The notes under the pieces were generated by a model. It saw nothing but the letters and a program-made list of their open reading frames with translations. It did no database searches and was not told the DNA's origin. A stretch of DNA of 64,000 bases from Flavobacterium sp. 270 (GTDB lineage Bacteria; Bacteroidota; Bacteroidia; Flavobacteriales; Flavobacteriaceae), in contig NZ_SODM01000005.1 of the NCBI RefSeq assembly GCF_004368785.1, positions 248,001-312,000 on the forward strand, read 5' to 3'. Shown here one piece after another: positions 1-6,601 of the stretch. Position 1 is the stretch's first letter. Each line of letters opens with the position of its first letter. A program made the translations under genes and the position numbers.

Positions 1-142
1 CTGGATCATTAAAACTTTGAAATCTTTCTATAGAAATAAAACCTTCAATTTTGTCTAATTCAGGTCTTAATTTTGCTGCAATATCCAGATATTCTTCTTT
101 TTTTCCTTCGTTCGGAATGACTTCAAAAATTACTGCTATCAT
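1..142 (-). CDS. Antibiotic biosynthesis monooxygenase (ABM) domain protein, C-terminus cut by window edge
   Basis: The first 47 residues are visible, beginning MIAVIFEVIPNEGKKEEY at an ATG whose complement ends at 142, and the frame stays open to base 1. The opening beta strand followed by a helix (about residues 11-30) and then GFISIERFQS is the usual start of the small dimeric ABM ferredoxin-like fold, which includes monooxygenases and heme-degrading enzymes. It lies 17 bases downstream of the P450 gene on the same strand, so the two are probably one transcript. An oxidative role alongside the P450 is inferred from this linkage; the substrate is unknown. Confidence 0.7.
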   Translation of the reverse strand, partial: MIAVIFEVIPNEGKKEEYLDIAAKLRPELDKIEGFISIERFQSFNDP

Positions 143-159
143 GTTTTTATGTTTTAAAA

Positions 160-1314
160 TTATAAAAGAGAAATCCAAATTGCTTTCGGTAATCTGGCAT
201 TTATTAAAGGTTCATATTCTATTTCGTTTTCTAAAATCGAAATATTTTTAAAATTAGTCAATAAATAAAACAAAGCTTCGGTTGCGAGAGATACAGAAAA
301 ATGTTTTGCAAGGCACATATGTCCGCCAATTCCAAAAGTGAGATGTTCGTGATTATTATTTCTTTCAATATCAAAAACCATCGGATTTTTAAATTGTTTC
401 GAATCATAATTTGCTCCTGCGAGAACAACCAAAATCAGATCATTTTTTTTGATTGTAAATTCATTTAGCTGAATATCTTCTACAGCAATTCTTCTGGTAT
501 TATGTATTGGCGGATCAAAACGTAAAGTTTCAACAACCATTTTCTGTATCCAGATTTTATCCATTTTATTATTAGAAATATTTTCTTTAGAAAAAATCTG
601 TAATGTTGCATTACTCAAAATTCCTCGCCCGGCATCATAACTTTGAATTAATAAACCAATTAAATTACTAACGCAAAGCGAAATGGTTTCTTCTGAAGAA
701 ATACTATAAGAAGAAGAAGTTTTACCAATCAAAGTTTCATAAAAAGGAAGCGAAGTAATATGTTTTGCTACAATCAAATAAAATGCTTCCGAAAGTATAT
801 TTATCAATTCGACATCTTCTGCAGTTTTATTAGGTTGCATAATTTTTACAAACAATGCTATTTTTTCTGAAATAAACTGAGAATCTTCAGAGTTAAAATC
901 AAAGCTTTTTAAAACCACCAGAACTGGTAATTTTTTACAGACAGCATCAACCCAATTTACTTGATTTTTAGTAGATTCTTTTTGAAGTAATTCTTTTAAA
1001 ATTAAATCTATTCCAACCGTTTTCATAAATGAAAAAAGAACAACCGCAGTTTCTCGGGCAATTTCATGTTCGACTCCATTTGATAATCGAACCAAATTGC
1101 TAATAATTGCCAAACCATATCGATTAAGATTATCGTCTTGCGGAAGTGACGGAATATGTGCGTTTTCATTTTTTAATATTGCGGTACAATATTCATACGA
1201 ATAAACAGCCCAGATTTGGTTTGCTTCGTCCCAATAAACAGGATTTTCTTCGATCATCTTCTGATAAAAAGAATAAGGATTTTCAATTTCAGATTGTAGA
1301 AATAAACACGACAT
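160..1314 (-). CDS. Cytochrome P450
   Basis: A 384-residue protein of normal bacterial P450 length with no signal peptide, so a soluble cytoplasmic heme-thiolate enzyme. The K-helix ExxR is ETLR at about residues 262-265, followed by FDPPIHNTRR, and the heme loop is FGIGGHMCLAKHF with the ligand cysteine at about residue 334. The I-helix segment reads LIQSYDAGRGILSNA, so the usual acid-alcohol pair of the AGxET motif is replaced by AGRGI; this is uncommon and affects oxygen activation in classical P450s. It is transcribed away from an ArsR-type regulator (gap 75 bp) and is followed by an ABM-domain gene. Electron donors are not encoded nearby. The family is certain; the substrate is not known. 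Confidence 0.93.
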   Translation of the reverse strand: MSCLFLQSEIENPYSFYQKMIEENPVYWDEANQIWAVYSYEYCTAILKNENAHIPSLPQDDNLNRYGLAIISNLVRLSNGVEHEIARETAVVLFSFMKTVGIDLILKELLQKESTKNQVNWVDAVCKKLPVLVVLKSFDFNSEDSQFISEKIALFVKIMQPNKTAEDVELINILSEAFYLIVAKHITSLPFYETLIGKTSSSYSISSEETISLCVSNLIGLLIQSYDAGRGILSNATLQIFSKENISNNKMDKIWIQKMVVETLRFDPPIHNTRRIAVEDIQLNEFTIKKNDLILVVLAGANYDSKQFKNPMVFDIERNNNHEHLTFGIGGHMCLAKHFSVSLATEALFYLLTNFKNISILENEIEYEPLINARLPKAIWISLL

Positions 1315-1330
1315 GATATATTGTTTTGAG

Positions 1331-1348
1331 CAAAGTTATTTAACTTTA
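1331..1348. promoter_or_regulatory. Back-to-back -7 boxes and palindrome between P450 and arsR-like gene
   Basis: The 75-bp divergent gap contains a perfect 7-2-7 inverted repeat, AAAGTTATTTAACTTT (1332-1347). On the minus strand 1331-1338 reads TAACTTTG, a match to the Bacteroidota -7 consensus TAnnTTTG, pointing at the P450 gene. On the plus strand 1341-1348 reads TAACTTTA, a near match pointing at the regulator. The dyad may be the regulator's operator or only the two -7 boxes placed head to head; the sequence alone cannot separate these. Confidence 0.5.
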
Positions 1349-1389
1349 CAATGCCATACTTCAGTTTAGATTTAACTATGATTACATAA

Positions 1390-2067
1390 ATGGAAAATCA
1401 ATTTATAAAAATAGCGTCCTTAATTGGCGATCCAACGCGCGCCGCAATAATGTGGACTTTGCTCGACGGAAAAGCATTTACAGCAACCGAACTTTCTATC
1501 GCAGTAAATACTTCTCCACAAAATATAAGCATGCATTTGGCTAAACTTTTAGAAGCTGGATTACTTTGCGTAGAAAAACAAGGCCGTAATAAATACTATA
1601 GATTTTCTACTAAAGAAGTTGCGTATGTTATCGAATCGATGGCAAGTTTAGCTCCGCCGGCGCTTTCGCAGAAAAAGAATACTGATAAACATTCGCCAAT
1701 AAAACACTGTAGAACCTGTTATGATCATTTAGCCGGAAAAATTGGTGTGGCTGTCGCCGAAAGTCTTTTAGAACAAAACATAATCCTAGATGCTGACCAT
1801 AAATTTGAAGTAAGCAGGGAAGGAGAAAAATGGTTTTCTGACTTCGGAATTAATCTCGAAGAAATAAAAAAACAAAGAAGATTATTTTTAAAACCATGCC
1901 TAGATTGGAGCGAAAGAAAAAATCACATCGCAGGCTCAGTTGGAGCATCGCTACTAGATAAAATGATTGCAGACGATTGGCTAAGAAAAACAAAAGATTC
2001 AAGAGCAATACAAATCACCGGAAAAGGAGAAAAAGAACTTTTTCGATATTTTAAAATTGTAATTTAG
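1390..2067 (+). CDS. ArsR-family winged-helix transcriptional regulator with Cys-containing C-terminal domain
   Basis: A 225-residue protein. Residues 1-75 form an ArsR-type winged helix: GDPTRAAIMWTLLDG, then recognition-helix region TSPQNISMHLAKLLEAGLL and wing VEKQGRNKYYRFS. A second domain carries CRTCYDHLAGKIGV (cysteines near 107 and 110) and a later CLDWSERKNHIAGSVGA, an arrangement seen in a longer ArsR subfamily, and could bind metal or sense redox state. It is divergent from the P450/ABM pair and is probably their local regulator, which is an inference from placement. The ATG at 1390 is the only reasonable start, since the HTH begins within a few residues. Confidence 0.88.
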   Translation: MENQFIKIASLIGDPTRAAIMWTLLDGKAFTATELSIAVNTSPQNISMHLAKLLEAGLLCVEKQGRNKYYRFSTKEVAYVIESMASLAPPALSQKKNTDKHSPIKHCRTCYDHLAGKIGVAVAESLLEQNIILDADHKFEVSREGEKWFSDFGINLEEIKKQRRLFLKPCLDWSERKNHIAGSVGASLLDKMIADDWLRKTKDSRAIQITGKGEKELFRYFKIVI

Positions 2068-2119
2068 ATTTTTTTCTCAGATTATCAGAAAAAAACTTTG
2101 TGCCTTTGAGCCTTTGTGG

Positions 2120-3070
2120 CTATGAACCTTCAGAAAAAAGAAACTCAATCACTTTCTCATACAATTCATCATCATGCATGCCGTGACCTAAACCTTTAGT
2201 TTCTATAAATTGACTGTTTTTCCAGTTGCTTGCAATTTTTTTGCCTTCATCAAATGCTACTACATTATCAGAAACATCGTGTGCAATTAATCCCGGAATA
2301 CTAAATTCTGAAGCAAATTTTTGTCCGGAAAAATCAGTAAGTTTAAAATTAAAACGTTTTATAAATTTACTTTCTAAAAGCGAAAACATTTTGGTGTTTA
2401 AACTCAGCATCGAGATATAATTATCAATAAGCGTTTTTAAATCTGAAGGAGCGCCCAAAATCACCATTTTACTGATACTCGTATTCGGGAATAAATATTG
2501 ATGATAAACACAGGCAGCACCGCCAATAGAATGTCCGATAATAATAGTCGGCTGATATTTTTCTACCGCTTTGTTAATGAATTCTGCGTAAAGAGGTACA
2601 TTAAATTCTTTACCGCTGCTCTGTCCGTGCGCCGGAGCATCTATAGCGATAATTGTACTTCCTGATTTTTGAAGATGAGGTAATGTTTTCTGCCAGCGTG
2701 CAGCATTACTTTCCCAACCATGAACAAGTAAAATTTTAGTTTCATTTCCTTTCCAGACATACGTCTGAAAATGGTGTTCGTTATGATGAAAAGTTTCAGT
2801 TTCTGTATTTTGAAGAATTTCTGGTAAGCTTTCTTTTTGTAATCTTCCAATTCTGGGCTGACTAAAAAGTGAATACGAAAGTTCAATAGCTTTCTGCGGA
2901 TGAACATAACTTAAAAAATTAATATACGATCCAACCGATTTTAATGTAATAAAACGAATTCCTTTTTTTAGTCCCAAAACTTGAATTTTTTCTAAAGGTA
3001 AAAAACTTGCTAAAAAAGTTTGCCACGAATTACACGAATTTCCACTAATTACTATTCTAATTAGAAACAA
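2120..3070 (-). CDS. Alpha/beta hydrolase
   Basis: An alpha/beta-hydrolase with oxyanion-loop region LLVHGWESNAARW, nucleophile elbow GHSIGGA (Ser near residue 179), a likely acid in AHDVSDNVVAFDEG and the catalytic His in GLGHGMHDDE near the C-terminus. No signal peptide. Substrate unknown. The start is uncertain: the open frame has no ATG before the core, only TTG codons at 3070 and further in, and its first codons run through the right side of a palindromic repeat (3023-3104). The true start is probably an internal TTG just past the repeat (for instance in IQVLGLKKG), unless the repeat has been adopted as coding sequence. It converges with the ArsR-type gene. Confidence 0.85.
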   Translation of the reverse strand: MFLIRIVISGNSCNSWQTFLASFLPLEKIQVLGLKKGIRFITLKSVGSYINFLSYVHPQKAIELSYSLFSQPRIGRLQKESLPEILQNTETETFHHNEHHFQTYVWKGNETKILLVHGWESNAARWQKTLPHLQKSGSTIIAIDAPAHGQSSGKEFNVPLYAEFINKAVEKYQPTIIIGHSIGGAACVYHQYLFPNTSISKMVILGAPSDLKTLIDNYISMLSLNTKMFSLLESKFIKRFNFKLTDFSGQKFASEFSIPGLIAHDVSDNVVAFDEGKKIASNWKNSQFIETKGLGHGMHDDELYEKVIEFLFSEGS

Positions 3071-3104
3071 ATTAAAAATTCGTGAAAGTTCGTGTAATTC
3101 GTGG
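3023..3104. repeat. Palindromic intergenic repeat, family A copy 1
   Basis: The arms are a perfect 16-bp inverted pair: CCACGAATTACACGAA at 3023-3038 and its complement at 3089-3104, with a 50-base spacer that contains partial further copies of the CGTGAA word. Related sequence appears at 13501-13582, 16989-17034, 20221-20322 and 21071-21140. The left half overlaps the apparent 5' end of the alpha/beta hydrolase gene. Confidence 0.85.
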
Positions 3105-3117
3105 AAAAAAATATTTC

Positions 3118-3147
3118 AAAAAAAAAATCCCGATTAAATCGGGATTT
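3118..3147 (-). terminator. Rho-independent terminator of the zinc-ribbon/Nif3-like operon
   Basis: On the minus strand AAATCCCGAT and its complement form a 10-bp stem with a 3-base loop, followed by a long T run, just after the stop codon at 3153. Confidence 0.85.
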
Positions 3148-3152
3148 GATAT

Positions 3153-3932
3153 TTAGAATTTTGAGAACAATTGTTCCATTTTTTCTTTTTCTTCTTCGGC
3201 TAATGCGCTGTCAACCAAAATTCTTCCAGAGTGCTCATCAGTGATGATTTTCTTTCTAGAAGCGATTTCAACCTGAGTTTGAGGCGGAATTGTAAAGAAA
3301 GATCCAGCAGAAGCTCCTCTTTCAATAGATACAACAGCCAAACCGTTACGTACACTAGTTCTGATTCTTGTATAAGCAGCTAATAATCTATCTTCGATTT
3401 GAGCTGAAAATTCAGCAGACTTCTCAGATAAGAAGATTTCTTCTTTTTGAGTTTCTGCCATAATAGCATCCAATTCTGATTTTTTATGTTTTAAATGAGA
3501 ACTTTTTGCGTCAAGTTTTTCTTTTAAATTAGAAATAACTTCTTTTTTATGTTCGATAGAAGCTTTCATTTCTTTGATTTGCTTTTCAGCCAATTGAATT
3601 TCTAATTCTTGAAATTCAACTTCTTTAGTCAAAGAATTAAACTCTCTGTTGTTACGAACTGATTCTTGTTGTTTTGTGTATTTTTTGATAACCTCTTTAT
3701 GCTCCTCAATAGCAATTTTCTTTGCTTTGATTTGCTCCTCAACCACTTCAAGTTCACCTTTCAGTTTCTCTGAACGAGTGCTCAAACCTGCAACTTCATC
3801 TTCTAAATCTTCCACTTCTAAAGGAAGTTCTCCTCTTACGTTTCTGATCTCGTCAATTCTAGAGTCAATAAGCTGTAAATCGTATATTGCTCTTAACTTG
3901 TCCTCAACACTTAATTCTTTCGTATTCGTCAT
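3153..3932 (-). CDS. Coiled-coil protein of the C4-type zinc-ribbon (DUF164/CT398-like) family, cysteines lost
   Basis: A 259-residue protein: a long Lys/Glu-rich coiled coil from about residue 30 to 190, then the globular tail region RNGLAVVSIERGASAGSFF and IITDEHSGRILVD. In the family this tail is a C4 zinc ribbon with two CxxC pairs. Here the first pair position reads SAGS and the second DEHS, so none of the four cysteines remains and zinc binding as in the family is unlikely. The gene follows the Nif3-like gene after 3 bp, so the two are co-transcribed, an association common in Bacteroidota. The family has been linked to envelope or secretion functions in other bacteria, but no firm role can be given here. 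Confidence 0.82.
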   Translation of the reverse strand: MTNTKELSVEDKLRAIYDLQLIDSRIDEIRNVRGELPLEVEDLEDEVAGLSTRSEKLKGELEVVEEQIKAKKIAIEEHKEVIKKYTKQQESVRNNREFNSLTKEVEFQELEIQLAEKQIKEMKASIEHKKEVISNLKEKLDAKSSHLKHKKSELDAIMAETQKEEIFLSEKSAEFSAQIEDRLLAAYTRIRTSVRNGLAVVSIERGASAGSFFTIPPQTQVEIASRKKIITDEHSGRILVDSALAEEEKEKMEQLFSKF

Positions 3933-3935
3933 ATT

Positions 3936-5030
3936 CTATAAGTACTTAACTGGATTTGTATTTTCTTCTGATAAAATGATGGCAAAATTAAGGATTTTTT
4001 TTCGAAGATAATCAACAATATAGTTTTTTGTATAGCGTTCGCTCTCAAAATGACCAATATCGGCCAAAAGCAGCTTGTTTTCAGCCTCATAAAACTGATG
4101 ATACTTCAAATCTGCAGTCAAAAAAGCATCGGCTCCAGCCATAATTGCGTTTTTTATAGCAAAACTTCCAGAGCCTCCCAAAACGGCAACTTTCTTTATT
4201 TTTTTTCCAAGAAAATCAGAGTATCGAATTCCGTCGGCGACCATTTTATCTCTTACAAAAAGCAGAAAATCTTTTTCATCCATTTCATTTTCAAATTCAC
4301 CAATCATTCCCAAACCAATATTTTGGTGTGCGTTTTGTAAATCGTAAATCTCATAAGCTACTTCTTCGTAAATATGATTAGCAAAAAGCGCTTTTAAAAT
4401 CTTAGACTGTAAATGTTTTTCAAACGTAACTTCGATTTTTATTTCATTGGTTTCAGTAAGTTCATGACGTTTTCCAATTACCGGATCGCTGTTTTCATTT
4501 CCTTTATAAGTTCCAATTCCGTTAGAATTAAAACTGCAGTTGTCATAATTGCCAATTGTTCCAGCTCCGGCTTCAAACAAAGCATTTCTAACTTTGTCGG
4601 CATTATCAGGAACTGTATAAGTGATTAATTTTTTAATGAAGTTGTTTTTAGGAATCAAAACTTTAGTATTTGTTAATCCCAAAGCATCACAGAAAATTTT
4701 GTTTACGCCTTGCGAATGATTATCAAGCGCAGTATGAACAGCATAAATAGCAATGTCATTTTTAATCGCTTTTAAGATTGCACGTTCTACATAATTTTTG
4801 CCTGTAATCTTTTTAATTCCTGAAAATAATATCGGATGAAAACAAACTACCAAATTGCATTTTTTTGAAATCGCTTCTTCAATTACGTTTTCTAAAGCAT
4901 CATGACAAACTAAAACTCCGGTGCTTTCAGCATTAGAATCGCCTACTAAAAGTCCAACATTATCAAAATCTTCGGCGTAAGCCAAAGGAGCCATTTCTTC
5001 GAGAACCGTAATTATTTCTTTTATTTTCAT
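3936..5030 (-). CDS. Nif3-like dinuclear metal center protein (YqfO type)
   Basis: A 364-residue Nif3/YqfO-family protein, the long form with a central CutA-like insertion (about residues 125-230). Metal-ligand segments visible: CFHPILFSGIKKI (His near 64), AVHTALDNHSQG, and the C-terminal block ADLKYHQFYEA followed by DIGHFESE. The family is hexameric with a two-metal site. It has been described as a GTP cyclohydrolase I type 2 homolog, but its physiological role is unsettled. First gene of a two-gene unit with the zinc-ribbon-like protein. The ATG at 5030 is followed directly by the conserved MKIKEIITVLEEMAPL start. Confidence 0.9.
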   Translation of the reverse strand: MKIKEIITVLEEMAPLAYAEDFDNVGLLVGDSNAESTGVLVCHDALENVIEEAISKKCNLVVCFHPILFSGIKKITGKNYVERAILKAIKNDIAIYAVHTALDNHSQGVNKIFCDALGLTNTKVLIPKNNFIKKLITYTVPDNADKVRNALFEAGAGTIGNYDNCSFNSNGIGTYKGNENSDPVIGKRHELTETNEIKIEVTFEKHLQSKILKALFANHIYEEVAYEIYDLQNAHQNIGLGMIGEFENEMDEKDFLLFVRDKMVADGIRYSDFLGKKIKKVAVLGGSGSFAIKNAIMAGADAFLTADLKYHQFYEAENKLLLADIGHFESERYTKNYIVDYLRKKILNFAIILSEENTNPVKYL

Positions 5031-5186
5031 TTTGTTTGTTTCAAGTTTCAGGTTTCAAGTTTTCTTGACACACTGAAACAAATTGATAAAACAAAGTAAC
5101 GAAAAATATTATATTTGAATAAGTCATCTAAGCTGAAATAAAACCGTGCTCAATATGAATTGTTCATATCAATAGTATGATTTTTG

Positions 5187-5194
5187 TATATTTG
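5187..5194 (+). promoter_or_regulatory. -7 box of the orphan antitoxin
   Basis: TATATTTG matches TAnnTTTG 20 bases before the GTG start. The flanking sequence, ATGATTTTTGTAT then TTTGT, is nearly the same as at 54179-54197 in front of the second antitoxin, so the promoter was inherited with the TA module. A TTG lies at 5160-5162 with the same 24-base spacing as at the second locus. Confidence 0.6.
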
Positions 5195-5213
5195 TAATTC
5201 TAAATTAAAAGTC

Positions 5214-5453
5214 GTGACTACAATAAAAATTAACGAACGTACCAAAACCGGAAAGGCATTTATGGCTATGTTTGAAGCTTTTTTTAAAGGAGTTGAAGGT
5301 ATTGAAATTGGTGAAGATGATTACAATCAGTTTAATGAAGAAAGAACTGCCTATAGTCCTGAATTTATTGAAAAAGTCAAAAAAGCAGAAAAAAATATTA
5401 AAGAAGGTAAAACTACAAGATTAAATCCAGAAGATATATGGGCAAGTATTTGA
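5214..5453 (+). CDS. Orphan antitoxin of a YoeB-type module
   Basis: A 79-residue protein. A GTG at 5214 gives VTTIKINERTKTGKAF, which aligns with MTTITINERTKAGKTL of the antitoxin at 54217; the longer frame from 5184 begins inside the -7 box and is not the start. Both copies share a Pro-Glu-Phe segment (SPEFIEKVKKAEKNIKEGK here, NPEFVAEIKQRYADYKSGK there) and end in a DIW-S motif (EDIWASI, NDIWGSL), where the toxin gene overlaps. In such modules the antitoxin binds DNA and neutralises the RNase. Here the toxin gene that should follow is broken, leaving a solitary antitoxin that could still cross-neutralise or repress the module at 54 kb (inference). Confidence 0.8.
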   Translation: MTTIKINERTKTGKAFMAMFEAFFKGVEGIEIGEDDYNQFNEERTAYSPEFIEKVKKAEKNIKEGKTTRLNPEDIWASI

Positions 5454-5550
5454 TTATACTGCACGTAAAGATTTAAAAGCCATCATAAATCTGGAAAATG
5501 TCGTAACAGTATATGTCGTTTCTGCAATGGGACATTATTCTGATAAATAA
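5438..5550 (+). pseudogene. Decayed YoeB-type toxin (internal deletion and frameshift)
   Basis: From the ATG at 5438, overlapping the antitoxin end as at the intact locus, the frame reads MGKYLIILHVKI and stops; the intact toxin starts MGKFRIEII. In another frame the sequence continues ARKDLKAIINLENVVTVYVV and then SAMGHYSDK, stopping at 5550; the intact toxin ends EEIVTVVVI then SAMGHYSDK. So both ends of the toxin are present, about 50 central codons including the core WSR and RLIYAV segments are missing, and the ends are out of frame by one base. It cannot make a working RNase. Confidence 0.85.
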
Positions 5551-5555
5551 ACTTT

Positions 5556-6569
5556 ATGAAATTACTCCGATACATTCTTTTTCCATTCGCCATTTTATAC
5601 GGCCTTATTACTTCAATCCGGAATTTTCTTTTTGATAAAGGAATTCTAAAATCAACTTCATTTGATATTCCCGTTATTGCTGTCGGAAATCTAAGCGTTG
5701 GAGGAACAGGAAAAACACCACAAATAGAATGTTTAATTCGATTATTATCTGATAAATATAAAGTTGCGACTTTAAGCCGTGGTTACAAACGCCAATCAGA
5801 AGGTTTTGTTTTGGCTGATTCTAATGCCAATGCTGCGATTTTGGGAGATGAACCATTTCAGTTTTTTCAAAAATTCCCAAATATTCAGGTAGCCGTTGAT
5901 GCAAATCGTACAAACGGAATAACACAATTACTTTCTCAAACCAATAAACCGGATATTATTTTGCTTGATGATGCGTATCAGCACCGAAAAGTAAAAGCAG
6001 GTTTTTATATTTTGCTAACTGCTTTTGATGATTTGTATGCAGATGATTTTATGCTTCCAACCGGAAATCTTCGCGAAAGCAGGAGCGGAGCCAGCAGAGC
6101 AAATATTGTAATTGTTACCAAATGTCCGAAAGATTTATCGATTGAAAAGCAAGAAGAAATTTATGCAAAATTAAATGTGAAATGTGCGCAGCAAGTCTTT
6201 TTTACTTTTATAGATTATGATGATGCGGTTTATGGCAAAGAAGAGAAAATTGCCGTTAATGAAATAAAGGAAGAATCAAAATTGCTTTTGGCTGGAATTG
6301 CAAAACCAACTCCATTTTTTGATTATTTAAAAAATGAAAATGACGAATGTTTGACTTTTCCAGACCATCATCATTTTTCTAATACAGATTTAGAAACGAT
6401 TCAAAATAAAGCTCAAAACAGAAAAATCATCACAACAGAAAAAGATTATGTTCGTTTGATGAATTCTGAGACGCTTTCAAATTTGTATTATTTGCCAATA
6501 AAAAACACATTCATCAATAACAAACAAAATTTTGATGTGAGCATTTTAGAATACGTAAAAAAGTCTTAG
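5556..6569 (+). CDS. lpxK: Tetraacyldisaccharide 4'-kinase
   Basis: A 337-residue lipid A kinase that phosphorylates the 4' position of the tetraacyldisaccharide-1-phosphate at the inner membrane. N-terminal membrane anchor near residues 5-24 (LFPFAILYGLITSI), Walker A VGNLSVGGTGKTPQIE at about 44-59, GDEPFQFFQKFP, and the Walker B-like LLDDAYQHRKVKAG. Length is typical. It starts 6 bases after the toxin remnant, so the TA module once lay directly upstream and its promoter could read into lpxK. The ATG at 5556 is immediately followed by the conserved N-terminus. Confidence 0.95.
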   Translation: MKLLRYILFPFAILYGLITSIRNFLFDKGILKSTSFDIPVIAVGNLSVGGTGKTPQIECLIRLLSDKYKVATLSRGYKRQSEGFVLADSNANAAILGDEPFQFFQKFPNIQVAVDANRTNGITQLLSQTNKPDIILLDDAYQHRKVKAGFYILLTAFDDLYADDFMLPTGNLRESRSGASRANIVIVTKCPKDLSIEKQEEIYAKLNVKCAQQVFFTFIDYDDAVYGKEEKIAVNEIKEESKLLLAGIAKPTPFFDYLKNENDECLTFPDHHHFSNTDLETIQNKAQNRKIITTEKDYVRLMNSETLSNLYYLPIKNTFINNKQNFDVSILEYVKKS

Positions 6570-6601
6570 AGCCTTTGCTTCTCAGAACCTTAGTAACTTA
6601 G

